A stretch of 64,000 bases of DNA from Thermothelomyces thermophilus ATCC 42464 (taxonomy: Eukaryota; Ascomycota; Sordariomycetes; Sordariales; Chaetomiaceae). The stretch covers positions 2,480,001 through 2,544,000 of the forward strand of contig NC_016476.1 of assembly GCF_000226095.1 (NCBI RefSeq), written 5' to 3'. Under the pieces are notes generated by a model. The model saw only the letters and a list, made by a program, of their open reading frames with translations. It did no database searches and was not told the DNA's origin. The position numbers and the translations under genes were made by a program. Below are positions 23,459-36,472 of this stretch, in pieces (position 1 is the stretch's first letter; each line of letters opens with the position of its first letter).

Positions 23459-23999
23459 ATGGAGAACAACTCAACGTCCATCACTATTCCCGAACAACGC
23501 CATCGGGCGGTCCACGCCGAGGCCGGATCCTCGCCGTCGTCATACTCGAGCTCGCCGAGCTCCTCGCCAGAACCGTCGACCAAGGCGGCACAGAAGCGGA
23601 AGCTACTGCATACTAGACGACCGAGCCTGCTGAGTCGGTCGCCTTCTCTGCAGGAAACGTGCAACCCCCAGCTAACGTTATTGGCAGGCTCGGCCTTCAC
23701 CCAGCAAGAATGCACGACCATCAAGATCGGTGACGATCCGGAGGGGCCTATGCGACTGGTAAGCTTGTATCCTGACGGCTGCGTGATATTGTGCTGCCGC
23801 CGAAAGCTGCACAATCATCGCTCACATCCATTTTCTCTAGATTACCTACCTCTCTTCCGACCAGGGCTTTGTCTGGAACCCCGAGATCTTTGTGCCGTCG
23901 TTTTGTGATTACGACTACGTCCCACTCGAGCAACGCCGCGATCCCGTCCATGAAATCTACCTGAGCGACGAGGAGATCAAAAAGATACTGCCGCAATGA
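23459..23999 (+). CDS. Uncharacterised conserved-looking small protein
   Basis: I do not recognise this gene. Exons are 23459-23758 and 23841-23999 with a clean GTAAGC...TTTTCTCTAG intron of 82 nt (phase 0), giving 152 residues. The first half is Ser/Pro-rich and basic, probably disordered, with an RKLLHTRRPSLLSRS patch. The second half is compact: IKIGDDPEGPMRLITYLSS followed by an aromatic/acidic segment (QGFVWNPEIFVPSFCDYDYV) and a charged end (DEEIKKILPQ). Joining the exons restores one continuous beta-like block (MRL|ITYL), which argues that the splice and the frame are real. No signal peptide or membrane segment is visible. The start ATG at 23459 was preferred over 23081 because the intervening translation looks like UTR. 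It could be a fungus-specific adaptor or nuclear factor; nothing in the sequence decides this. Confidence 0.6.
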
Positions 24000-24620
24000 A
24001 CAGGTAACATGGCGCCCCCAGCCCAGAGCAACGAGTGCTTTGGTAAGGAGCCCATGTACATCACGTCATCCGGCGGCGAATAGTCGCGATGCGGGTCAAC
24101 ATTTCACTAGCACCAGTTTCTCCGGAGTTGAAGGCGTTGATCTTGAAAACCGGGCGTAAAATCATCCCTCAGTAGAGATATTCGACCAACTTGCTGTACA
24201 CTACTTCATGGTGTTGAGGTATCAGTCTACCTGGACGGATGGAGGCCAATCGCTGGCACACCGAGTGCCATCACCACTTTCAAATTTGCATTCAAGGATT
24301 TGTGAACGAGAGCAGAGGAGTTTTGGAACAGATCATGGGTACGGGAAACGGGTTGTCATTTATATCCAGAGAGGAGTTCGTTGATTCGGGCGTTCCCATC
24401 TCATTTCTAGCAGCATTACCAAAATCCACGTCTGGGGGGCCAAGTCATTCGAGACAAGCTATCCAAAGCGTCCAGCTTCGGCGTAACCCTTTGTGTTGTA
24501 AATGGTGACCTAAGCAGACCGGTAGTTATTGTATTGCCCATGTCTTGCCTTTCCAAGTCGCACATTGACACCGGGTATCTCGATTTCATTTTCCACAGTC
24601 GTCATCTCGCTAGTGGGCAG

Positions 24621-24695
24621 GTACCTTAGTATGGTACATACATACATACCTTATGTACTGTACCTATGTACTGTACTGTACATACATATGTACAT
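24621..24695. repeat. TACA/GTAC low-complexity tract
   Basis: Degenerate repeats of TACATACA and GTACTGTAC with partial dyad symmetry, capable of forming hairpins. They are simple-sequence in nature. Confidence 0.7.
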
Positions 24696-25496
24696 GACAT
24701 AAATTGGGCTTGGGTGACTCCTCAGCGGTTGGCCTTCTATAAGTCATCGACCAGCCTCAGTTGACACGGGACCCAAATACTGCGGTGCGAGGCTTATCTG
24801 CTGACGGGTGATGCCGGAGCGCCTGCGTTCCAAGACAAGCGGCACTATGTCCCGGATCAGAGAAAGTCAAACTGCAATGGGCCCATCTGGAAAGAGCATG
24901 CAAAGCCAGACCTCATACCACACCAGCACCAACAACAGTAAGCGTGGCGTACCGGGCGTTCGAGCGAAAAGATACCGAATGCAGCGTTAGTCCCAACAGA
25001 GGTCCAGCATGTTGCCGCCTGGAATTGTAACATCTCAGCTTCCGGGGTGCAGCGTCCCTGCGTCATGGGCATGCAACTCGCACCGGCCAGCCAACATTGC
25101 TCCCGTGCATCGGTGGTTCCCTGATCTGACCCTGAGATGGCGAGGTAGAGCCCCACCACTGACCGCATCCGGCTCGGGCAACCCCACACCGATAAGTTCG
25201 TGCTGATAATCGTGGGGCAGTGCACGGGTGTTTCTTTGCTGTGGTATCGATAAGCCAACGCGTCGCGATCACGGCATCGCAGCATTCTTTACAAAGTGGT
25301 GGATTGTACAGACAATCCATACATACTTCGAGAGATCGAGGACGCCTTACCCCGGTTAGCAAACCCATTTCTCTGCTATGCTGGGGAAGTATAATATTTT
25401 TTTGGAAGAACTCGAGGATTCTAATCAACGGATTGGTATCAACACCTTCGTCAACCAATACCAACACCTACTAACGAACAACTGGCGAATTTGAAA

Positions 25497-25511
25497 CCCC
25501 CCCCCCCCCCC
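25497..25511. repeat. Poly-C run just upstream of NSL1
   Basis: Fifteen consecutive C residues lie in the presumed 5' UTR, 11 nt before the ATG at 25523. Confidence 0.85.
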
Positions 25512-25522
25512 GTGTTAGAAAG

Positions 25523-25940
25523 ATGGACGAACCCGCGCACCGGCGCATCGAGCTCCAGTCACCGGAGGATTTGACCTATCTAATTGACAACGTGCGGCGC
25601 GCAGCCACAGATAGCATCAACGCGGCCTTCCCGCCAGTAGACAACCCACTCGACGACCAAGAAGACGAACTGCGCAACCAGATTGAACAGCTGGTTAATG
25701 ACGTGAGTCAATATTCCCTCCCGGTCTTCCTCGTTTCCCCGCGCTTCACATTTCTCCTCTTATCCTCTTAAAAAGAAGAAAAGAGAGGAGAACAGAAAAA
25801 CACGCCATACTAACACTTTGTCGACGCCGGCGCCCGACAACAAAAAAATAAAAGTACATCATCCGAACCTTCACTCTCGCCGCGCCCAATCTGACAATCA
25901 ACGGCCTGCCAATATCCGACCCCTCGCGCTTCCTCGACCG

Positions 25941-25972
<32 letters not shown>

Positions 25973-26391
25973 ACGGCGACGAGCCCCAGGTGCAGTACGA
26001 GTACGAGCCGTTCGACCCCCGCAAGCGCGACCGCATCGAGCAGCTCATCTCGGAGGAGGAGGACCTCCTGCGCGGCATCGCCCAGCTCAAGCGGCGCGTG
26101 CCGCAGTCGACGGCGTCCAGGTGGGCGGAGGCCACGGGCGCGGCCGTCGTCGCCGACGAGGCGGCCCTCCAGGCCGCGTGCGAGAGGGTGGCCGAGGAGG
26201 GCGCCGTCAGCGGCAAGAAGGCGCTCGAGGGGATGGGCCCGCTCGAGAGGCAGGCCGACGTGGAGGCCCGGTTTGGGGATGCGGTCGGGACGCTCGGGAG
26301 GTTGAAGAGGGATATGCCGGCCGTGGTCGCCAAGATGGAGAGGGCCAGGGTTGCGGCCGGCTATGTGACTGGGAGTAGCGTTGGGAAATGA
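25523..26391 (+). CDS. nsl1: Kinetochore protein Mis14/Nsl1 (Mis12 complex)
   Basis: Subunit of the Mis12/MIND complex, which links inner centromere proteins to the Ndc80 complex at the outer kinetochore. Exons are 25523-25702 and 25855-26391; the 152-nt phase 0 intron has a GTGAGT donor and a CATACTAAC branch-like site. The product is 238 residues, normal for fungal Mis14. The N-terminal block RRIELQSPEDLTYLIDNVRRAA and, across the splice, LVND|YIIRTFTLAAPNLTINGLP are family hallmarks. The C-terminal half is a charged coiled coil (KRDRIEQLISEEEDLLRGIAQLK onward), preceded by a ten-residue Gly run. The gene converges on SEC14. Confidence 0.85.
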
Positions 26392-26794
26392 CCAAAAAGG
26401 AACGAGCCCTTTTGCCGAGCTCTCATTCCTTCCACTCAGGTGTTCCGGCGTTTTGGCGTTCAGGGGAAGGGGATGGGGGAGGGCGTTTTTTACATCGGGA
26501 CAGGCTATATGTAGAGTTGAAAATTCAAGGCCATACCAGGCATTCAACTAATCTATCTATTGTGTATCCATGCAAATGGCTAAAGTATTACCAAGAACAC
26601 AACAAAGTCTACGTGTCACACAGTGACGCCCACAGAAACTCTGCAAAGATCATGGCTTCCCCCTTGCTGCTGGAACTCTGCTGTTCCAGCAGAACAAGCG
26701 GTAGATCTTGTTGGACCTGAGACTCAAGGACCCGCTCTCCAGCCAGCCCGCGCCATCCTGTTCAGACGCCCAGCCTTGTCTGGCTGCTGATTCC
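26392..26794. other. Convergent intergenic region NSL1 / SEC14
   Basis: Short 3' region shared by both genes. Nothing beyond the presumed polyadenylation signals is recognised. Confidence 0.6.
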
Positions 26795-28033
26795 CTACGC
26801 GGCAGCCGGAACAGCAGCGTCCTCCTTGGCTGCGTCGGCAGCCTCGGCAGCAGCAGGCGCGCCAGCATCGGCCTCGGTGCCCTCCTTGGCCGCCGCGGGC
26901 TCGTTCTTGGCCGCGGCCTCGGCTTCCTTCTTCTTCTTCTCCCACTTAGCGGGCCTGGCCCACTGCTCCTCGCGCCACGGACCCATGTCGCTGAGATGGC
27001 ACCCGCCCTCGCACTCGCACGTACCGCCAAACTGCTTGGGCAGGTTCTCGGCGGGGATCTGGGCGAGCAGCTCCTTCTGGTAGTTGCTGCCGAGCACATG
27101 GATCTTCTTGACCGTGACGGGGTCCAGCCAGCCCTTGACGACGCTCCAGACGGTGCTGAAGCCCCAAGGGGTGTTGATCAGGTACAGATGGCCGAGGCGC
27201 TCCGGGTAGTAGTTTTGGCTGAGGGCGCTGGCCTGCTTAACGTACCCGTACACCTGCGGCGCCTTTGCCAGGCCGACGCCCTTGAAGTCCATGATGGTGC
27301 AGCAAGTCTCAAGCAGCGTGCCCGCCTTGCGGCTGCACGCCGGCAGCCGCGGGTCCGCCACCCGCTCGTACTCAACCGCCAGGTTTGTCAGCATGCGCTC
27401 CGCCGTCGTGATCTTGTACATGGCCGTCAGGTCGATCCCTCCGAGCTGCTCGATGTAGACGGGGCGTCCATCCTGAATTGAATAGCGAGACGACCGTTAG
27501 ATTGAGCGCCGGGTAACGAGCACTAAACTGGGTCGAGATATGCATACCTTGTCGGTCTTGTGGTAGTACTGGGGATAGTACTTGAAAACCTCCTCCTTCT
27601 CGGGGTATTCCCAAGTCGGCAGCAATTCGTCGAGCTTGGTCTCTTGCCGCCACTTCTCGCATTCGATGAACCTAGCATCATTCCGTCAATACCCACGCAT
27701 CGACACCGCCTTCTTTCAAATTGCTTACATGGTCTTGGCCAGCTCAACATCAAACTTGCGGGCACGCAGGAAACGCAGCTACCACATTTTGTCAGTAGCC
27801 GTCCCCAGCCGATATTGTTCTCTCCGAGCGTTCAATCATACCAGCGTGAGCGTGTCAAGCCGCTCCTTGTAACCCTCCGATTCGAGGAGCAGCCTCAGCT
27901 GGTGGACCTGGGCCTGCTGTTGAGGCGTCAGGTAGCCGGGATGCCCGCTCTGGGGGGTTGGGGCCGTAGTCGGGTAGTCGTAGTCATCGTACTTGGGATC
28001 GAGCTCCAAGGGTGCGGGTGCGGGCTCAGCCAT
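26795..28033 (-). CDS. sec14: Sec14-type phosphatidylinositol/phosphatidylcholine transfer protein
   Basis: CRAL-TRIO lipid-transfer protein that exchanges PtdIns and PtdCho and supports PI4P-dependent Golgi export. Minus-strand exons are 28033-27842, 27778-27729 (50 nt), 27671-27548 and 27472-26795, giving 347 residues. The phases (0, 2, 0) rebuild [25 protein letters not shown] and [19 protein letters not shown], which are diagnostic. The N-terminal CRAL-TRIO-N helices ([17 protein letters not shown]) precede the lipid-binding core with [31 protein letters not shown] and [23 protein letters not shown]. The tail after the fold (about residue 295 on) is a Lys/Glu then Ala-rich low-complexity extension not present in yeast Sec14 (304 residues). 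It converges on NSL1 and lies downstream of PAC10 on the same strand, with about 1 kb between. Confidence 0.92.
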
Positions 28034-29029
28034 TTTGTACGCGTCTGTTTAACCGCTGGTAGGAGTTGTTCCGCGATGAAAAGGACAGGGTGTAGGTAAA
28101 GGGGAAGTTGCCCAGGACTCAATTTCCCCGCTAGTTTTGGATGCCGTCTGTGGAGGTGTCTTGCGGGTTTCAAGACAGGCGCCGAGCGTGTGGATAGGGG
28201 CGAAGAAACCGGCGGTTCGTGGCAAAAGAAAGGGCTTGGGGAGTTGGGGGAAGGGTGCAGAGTGTTGACGGGTCCTGAAATAGGTCAAGGGGCCCAGCGC
28301 CGTTGATTTTTTGGCGCGGGTGACTGGGTGACGGCGTGCTAGGGGGGGGGGTTGAATGTTGCGGTCAATCACTCTCCACTTGGCCAGCAAACGCCCCGCA
28401 CAATGGTCGCCTAGCCCCTCGGGCTCCCCACCGTCTGGGCGATCTGGAGATCTGGCATCCCTTTACAGAGTACTATGGACAAGTCGTATAAAGCGCCTGA
28501 CAACGTAGGTTGGCCGGGGCCGAACCCCAACGCTTAGCGATCGTTAAGCTTACTCGACCGAGCGGCAGTGCCGCACCTGCTGCTGGCTGAAGTCGGGCAA
28601 CAAAAGGACTCGGCCGCCTCTGCCGCCCTCGTCGGCCCTGCCCAACCAACGACACGCCAGGAACGCCTCACAACAGAAGGTTTCAGTCCGAGTCTATATA
28701 ACGCAGACCTCTTTCCTCCATAACGTCACGATTTTTGTTTACGAAAAAAGCCGTTTTAGAACTTAAGGGCTCTTCCCTTTTTCTCCTTCTTCTCGGCTCT
28801 AATGTGTTGCGTGCCGAGGATTGGCCCTTCAGCATTGGCACTATCCATACCGGGCCTTCCGTCCAAACACACTTGGCAATGCAGTTGTGCCAGCGACTCG
28901 GTCTTTTGGGACGATGAATACTAAACAGAGACAACCGCCACCGGGACGGAAACTATCTGGAAGCAGAGACGCCTGCCGCAGTCCCGTGCGACAAGGGACA
29001 AACCATGAACATGGCCTTCCAGATTCGCC
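28034..29029. other. Intergenic region of 1 kb, SEC14 promoter side
   Basis: It lies between the SEC14 start and the PAC10 stop, both on the minus strand. It has a G-run at about 28341-28351 and otherwise mixed sequence. No gene seen. Confidence 0.6.
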
Positions 29030-29973
29030 TCAGCTCCCGGAGTTCTGAGAATTTTTCCCTTTCCCTTTCTCCTCCTCCTCCTTCTCCTTGCGCTTTTGCA
29101 CGACATCCCAGTTGTATACCCTTGCTACCGCGACTTCCATCGTCTGCCCGCGGTTAGCAAAACTTCCTTACCAAAGCAGCTTAAGCGCAAGGCTGGCTCA
29201 CCGTTATTTGCTCCCGCAGGAAGTCCAGGTCCTCCTCGCAGTTGGACAAACTCTGCTTCGCAGCCTGCAACTTTGACTCAAGGAGCGCCTCGGCCTCGTC
29301 GATTGGGTAAGACAGCATGACGTTGGCCTGCCAAATGTCAGCCTCTAGAAGCACACTCCCACTCTCGTTGGAAAGGTTCCTACCCCAAGCCACAAGTAAA
29401 CCTCGTCCGTCGGCGGTATCTCGGCCTTCGCATAGAGAGTGTCGTTCAATTCGAATGTTGTCTCTATCGGATCAGATTCGCCCTGCCACAATCAACCGCC
29501 GATCAGCACCATGGCCGCTCATCGAGAGTGGCAACGCCTCGCCCTACCGTCCTCAGCTTCAAAAAGCGGACAGCCTCCAGCGTTTTCCGAATGTCGGGCA
29601 TTTTGTCCTTTAGTCCCGCTACCCTCCGCTGCAGGTTCTGCTCCATGAACTGGTATTTCCTGCACGCCGACCACGTATCAGCCGAACGCCGTCCGTCAAG
29701 GCTGGATTTCAATCTTAACCGGGAGAGCTCACGCAATCATCTCTTGGAACCGACGCAGCGTCGGCTCAACATCTGCTCGTGACGTGACATAGTCCTCGAC
29801 CTTGTCGACGAATGGCGCATACGGAATGCCACGAGGATTGGAGGGTGTGGCGTCCCTGTCTCGTGCAGGTGGTCAGTCAGCAATAACAGCCAGAGTGCAT
29901 ATGCTAGAATGGCGCCCGCGGGGGAGGGAAAGTTTGGTTACCTTGCTGCTGCTTCCTTGTCTGTGCTCGCCAT
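29030..29973 (-). CDS. pac10: Prefoldin subunit 3 (VBP1/Pac10)
   Basis: Alpha-type subunit of the hexameric prefoldin co-chaperone, which delivers nascent actin and tubulin to the CCT chaperonin. Six short exons on the minus strand: 29973-29942 (32 nt), 29855-29733, 29659-29548, 29482-29384, 29327-29202 and 29143-29030. The spliced product is 201 residues, standard for the family. Every junction keeps a conserved block intact: NPRGIPYAPFVDKVEDYV; KYQFMEQNLQRRVAGLKDKM; FELNDTLYAKAEIPPTDEVYLWLG; ANVMLSYPIDEAEALLESKL; and TMEVAVARVYNWDVVQKRK. Coiled-coil helices flank the central beta hairpins. The C-terminus is Lys/Glu-rich. It is the most intron-dense gene here, with introns of 49-86 nt, and is divergent from PEP4. 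Confidence 0.92.
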
Positions 29974-31401
29974 CTTGGACAAATTCTCACATGTTGCAGT
30001 GGAAGGATACTGCAAGCGACTGTTAACCCGAGCCAACGGAGTGACGTCGGGTTTGGTACCTAGTTTAGGTCAAGCCGTTCTCAAGCTGCTGGCCAAAAAT
30101 TCATGGCGGGGTCGAGTGGGCAGCGAGGTACTCCTCGTAGGGAGCAAGGTGAAGATGTGGGGTAGCAGGGGTCGACGCTACAAAGTACTTTGTATCCGGA
30201 TTGCTGTGTGGTACGAAGCGCCCGTGTGTTGGATGCTCTCTGTATGTACGGAGTACTGTACCTTTCTCCATGCGCTGCCCCATTCTCTATTTGGTTGCAC
30301 CTGCTTCGTTCGTAGTGTATGTACAGCAGTACAACTATCTACGACACCTGCACTGACTAGTGCGTAGAATTCTTTAGTTTCTCGAGTACGGCGCTAACGC
30401 TTCGCGCAGCAAGCACCTTCTTCTGATTGTGTTACTGTGCTCAAACCTCGCCAGCCAGCTGCGGTGCTCCACAAGCCCGGCCGTGCCCAACCGCCATTTG
30501 CATCCCGGTCCCATGAATCTGTGGACGACCCATCCCTCTCTGTACCGCGTCGCGGTATCAGCCCAGAATGATAGCGGGAAGACAAACGCAGTGATTCGGA
30601 TTACGCTCGCAGGAAATGGGGGGAGTAGCTTGATAGCTCTCCACGGCGAGGGTGTCTCAGGCTGAGGTGTCAACTAGTTGTATGTACACTCAGGACGAGG
30701 CATTCTGCGTTTTGAAACACCAATCTTCCAATACCGGAGGTGTTGTATGCAGGATCACTTGAATATGTTTGCACCCATTATTACTGTACCTGGATGATTC
30801 GGACAGGGCGAGCATGATTGGTCGCCCCGTTTTGTCACCGCATTCGCAGCGTCGGCGGGAAGCAGCCACGTAGAGCACTGCCAAACGTTTCAAGAGACAC
30901 CCCATATGGAGTAAATTGGAGTAATCTGTATCCTTCAGAGCCGTCAATCAAACTATTGTTTCTCAGCAGGATGGCCCGTTGCTCATGGGGGATGTACCCT
31001 GGTAGGTAGTTCGTTGTTGATGACTTCCTTGGATGAGCCTGCTGCGCATGAAGGTGCCGGGGCCCCAGGTTGGGTGCCTAAAACTAACTGTAAACAGACG
31101 CACGGTGGCGACGACGTAGCCGAACCGGTGTAGCGAGCTTTCCCCGGCCACTACGTAATCGGGGCGATGCACTGCAGGAACACCTCACACCTGACCTACC
31201 CCCTTCGCCTCCGCATCCGTCCCAACCCGCTTCCCCAACCTTTCCATCAACTACTTCCGAGACTCGACATCACCTTTTCGCGTCGTGTCTCATCGTCGTT
31301 ATCATCACCATCGGCGATAGATTTGTTCGCTTCGATCGTCGCATCGCCTTGACTTCCATTCGTCCTTCACGCCGACCGACCGGACCAGACAGTCGCCCAA
31401 A
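29974..31401. promoter_or_regulatory. Divergent promoter region, PAC10 / PEP4
   Basis: 1.4 kb between two divergent starts. It contains TACGGAGTA at 30247-30255 and a C/T-rich PEP4 leader at about 31195-31395. No open frame with protein character was found. Confidence 0.55.
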
Positions 31402-32721
<1,320 letters not shown>

Positions 32722-33165
32722 TTGAAGGATGGGCGGCAGGGAAAGACGATGGGTAATACGGGGAGTCTGGGAATCGGGCTTTGGACTGTGGTCTGTATCT
32801 AGTTGCTCAAGAGAGTTGTCGTTTGATTTTGTTATAGGATCTGTCTAGGAACCTTAGCAGGAGTGAAATTTTTTCGTGTACGAGCATCGGCGGGCTGAAG
32901 TGGTTTGATAACAAGTCTGGACTTGAGTACGCAGGCAGTTGCACAATCTGCTTCGCCGAGGAGAGCAAAGGCGTCCTCTTTGAAAAAGCCTACCTACGCG
33001 TCACAGGGGTATAATTTTTTGAGTTTGACCTACGCCCTGTCCCATACCAACCGCGTCCCAATCCCCGTCAACCCTTGCAATGTCATTACCCGTGGATGTA
33101 TCACGTAGCAGAAGCCGACATCCCACACGCTTCAACCTTCCTATCCAGACAATGACATGGTAAGC
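32722..33165. other. Convergent intergenic region PEP4 / RRP6
   Basis: Shared 3' region of 444 nt. No gene or distinctive repeat seen. Confidence 0.6.
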
Positions 33166-35975
33166 TCATTTTTTAAAGGTCGCCGTCCTCCCTCCCTTCA
33201 CGTGATTCATTTTCCTTGCGCCTTGTGGCGCATCCCCTGACTTCATGCCGTACGGATCAAAGGGTGCAAACTTGCCCCGCACCTCTTTTCTGCCGCCATC
33301 ATCATCACCATCATCGCCGTTTGTCGCCTGCGCAGCATGTAGCACGGACGACGCCTTGCTGTAGTCAAACGGCTCCTGCTCGGCATCGTCATCATGGCCT
33401 TCCTCCTGTTCGCCCGAGGTCTGTTCGTCGGCTGCCGAGGTCGCGGCGGAGGCAGATGTCTGCTGCTGCTGCTGCTGCTGCTGCTTCTGGGCTTTCTTGG
33501 CGGCTCGAAGTGCCTTCCTGGCTTGAGCCTTGAGTTCCTTTGCTCCCTTTATGTCTCCGTTTTGAGCCAGTTGCTCTGCCAAGAGCTGAGCACGCTTGAA
33601 CTCTTCTCGAGCAGCCTTCTTGGCTTGTTTCTTTGCCTGCTTGGCGGCCTTGTCATCACCACCCTCAACTTCCTGCTCGACACTAGGAGACTTCGGGTGG
33701 TCTTTGCCTGCGGAACTATCTCCACCCATCTCGATGTCGGAAACTGCTTCGGCTTCGGATGCTGACTCAACATCAACATCCCTAGACTTCCGCTTTCGAC
33801 CAGCCTTCAGAGTGAAACCTTCTTCTTCGAGAACAGGGAGACCCTTGGTGTCTTGTTCAGCGACACGCCTGGGTGACGGTTGGTTGGTTTCCGGCAACTC
33901 CTCCTTAATAGCACCAAAGTCAAACGTGTACAGCGGAATCATATCTTCCTCGCGTATCGGCCGGGCCTTGGACGTCCCGTCTAACGACGAGTTGAGCGCC
34001 ACATCCCCCCAGAGCTGGGAGCGGTCACATTTCAGTTCTTCGATGCTGAGCGGCTCACTGTCCTCTGCCGCGGCAGCTGCCACCTTCCTGACCCCGAGCG
34101 AAGTCTGAGAGGCGCCTGATGACAATTCTCGGAAGAACTGAAGCATGGTGGGGCCGTTCACACCCCTTGCCCGAGCTTCTTGAATAACCTGAAATAGCTC
34201 CTCGAGACGACCTTTGAGCCCCCGTGCGTTTGACTCCAATAGACTCCACAGAGCCTTCATGTCGGTGGGAATGATGCGTGCTATGTCGCTGAGGACCTGC
34301 TGGGTCATAATGAAGAACGGGCTCTCATCTTCCTGGCGGGCCACATCATCCCGCCACTTGTGCACCGCCTTGTAGACGGCGAACTGCTCGCCGTTGTACA
34401 GCGTCGGTGATTTGATCAAAGTATTGTACCAACCCCGGTTGCCGGCTCCAGTCTCAGGGTCACAGACGGGGTGCTCGTAACGCTGCAAAGACACCTCCTT
34501 CGACTTCTGAATAACACGGTCGATCGGGTTTCCATCGGGGTTATTCTGAGAGGCAAGCTCGGCAAGCTCGTTCCGCAGCATGTCGTAAATGTAAAGCAGG
34601 AAGTGTGTGTCTGATCGAGCGTAGTAAAACATCTCTTCGGGGAGAGGTCTGCCGGGTTAATCTCGTTAGTCAAGATGCTTGCATCGAGAGACTGAGCACG
34701 AGCTTACCTTATCCGCCAATCCGCAAGTTGATACTTTTTGTCCGCGTCAAAGTCGGCGAACTTCTTCAGTAAGAACGCCAAACTCTTGCCTGCATACCCG
34801 AGGGTGTCGCTGGCATAAAAAGTATCAAAAAGGCCCACTATATAGAGCCCAAGGTCTCGCTGGAGCCAGATGACGTCCATAAACGCGCCATGAAGTACCT
34901 AGCGCTGGTTAGCGGCACGCCGCTCCCGATTCTTCCGTGCTTGCTCACCTTGACAATCTTCGGGTCCGCGAAAACTTCGTTGAGCACCTCGAGCTTGTGT
35001 CTCCAGGGAACCAGTGTGTCAACTATCCAGTCCTTCTCTCTTGTGCTGATTTGCATCAGCGATAAAAGCCCTGCATAAGTCCTGAAATCATGATGCTCTA
35101 GATCGACAGCAATCTCGGTTGCCTGCTTCAGTTCTTGCAGCATCTCCAAAACCCCTTCGTAGGTGTCGACCCAGATTGCCTTCGTCGTCTCCATCGGCAG
35201 ATACTTTATGGGCTCGCAGGACCGATAGACCTGTTCGGGATATTGCATGTTGGTGATCTCCTGCTCGTACGGATGCTTGTACCTGCAAATGGTCAACGTC
35301 TTCTCTAGTTGCAAAACGCGTGAAGCTATGAAATGAGGCATGCGTACTGGGTGCGGCCTTCTTCGTCGACAAAGGTGTCAAGACTCGTCTCCAGCGGAAC
35401 ACGAGCGTGAGGTTTGCTTGTCATTAGAGGCTTCCATGGTCCCGAATCAAAATTGTCTATCTTCCTTTCGAAAGCGTTCTGGGGCTTCAAGATATTGGCA
35501 CGCTTCATCGACCAGTCGAGCCTGCTGGTGGTCGATCTCGAGCGTTTGAGCTCTCGGCCCTGGAGTTGGTCAGTCAACGGCGCGACAGATGATAGAAACT
35601 AAGCGCTCGTACAAGTTCGGCAGTCGGCGCATCTTTCCTCTTAACCAGACCCGTGTACTCGTCCAGGCAAGTGTCCGACTTCTCCAAGAGCGAGTCAATC
35701 ACGTCCACCACGCCTTTCCATTGGATCTCTACATCGTCCACATCTTCCAGCTGAGGTTCCCGTTGGGAGGTGAAGTTGCTAGCCGACTTAAGGACGCCGC
35801 GCGCTAATCGCAGGATACGTTCCGTATTCTGATCGAGGCGAGTCGCGACCGAAGGGTGGACTGTCCGCTGAAACTGGAGGTCCTCGTTTGCGAGCGCGTT
35901 GACAGACCGTGTTACCGTGACCAGCGCAGAATGAACGGTGTCCCGCAACGACTTGAGGTCCTGAGATGACTCCAT
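33166..35975 (-). CDS. rrp6: Nuclear exosome 3'-5' exoribonuclease Rrp6
   Basis: Catalytic DEDD-Y RNase of the nuclear exosome (EXOSC10), which trims rRNA, snoRNA and degrades aberrant transcripts. Minus-strand exons are 35975-35613, 35559-35348, 35282-34949, 34898-34708 and 34648-33166, giving 860 residues. The N-terminal PMC2NT domain (about 1-120) is the Rrp47-binding part. The DEDD residues are visible in [35 protein letters not shown] and [16 protein letters not shown] (last Asp, with Tyr four residues before it). An HRDC domain follows ([19 protein letters not shown]). The C-terminal ~250 residues are charged and low in complexity, with an eight-residue Gln run from a CAG repeat and Lys-rich nuclear-targeting-like segments. 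The start [10 protein letters not shown] was chosen by alignment with Rrp6 N-termini; the frame is open further upstream to 36161. It is divergent from MDM35. Confidence 0.93.
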
Positions 35976-36472
35976 GATACTCGCGATGCCGGCGCCCAGG
36001 AATCTTATATGGCGGAGGCAATTGGCGACACGAGTGCTTTTATTCGGGGAGTCCCCATTCTCGATCCGCGCCTGACCTAGGAAGGGAACTTTTCGAGGGC
36101 CCGCTTTGTCTGGGACTGATTCGATAAGGTACCTGACGAAAGTTGCAGCAAAAGCAGACACTCAGTTCGGCCAATCAAGTGTGTTATTTATGCAGTGTGG
36201 GTACAATTGATAAGATAAGCTTTGATGCGGCTACCATACTGTAGGGTAGGAGTGGTGCAGGCAGTTGACCCTGTTTCTCACAATCTACGGAGTAGTGGAG
36301 CGCAAAGTACTCCGTACTACAGAGTACGACTCGGGACTTGCATCCGGTGAATCACACCTGGAGCTTAGATGATCAGTAGCGCAGAACTCAGCATCGGTCT
36401 CGATACATGACATCCTTACAAGAGCGTTTGCGAAGACAGACACCATAGCTCATCCAGGCATCAACGTCCAAG
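35976..36472. promoter_or_regulatory. Divergent promoter region, RRP6 / MDM35
   Basis: About 500 nt. It contains TACGGAGTA at 36286-36294 and TACTCCGTA at 36308-36316, an inverted pair with a 13-nt spacer that could form a hairpin. No other element was recognised. Confidence 0.55.

Larger units (their letters stand above)
24000..25522. other. Intergenic region of 1.5 kb with TAC-rich repeat
   Basis: It lies between the unknown small gene and NSL1, both on the plus strand. It contains a low-complexity TAC/GTA tract at about 24621-24695 and a run of 15 C at 25497-25511, ending 11 nt before the NSL1 start. No supported gene. Confidence 0.6.
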
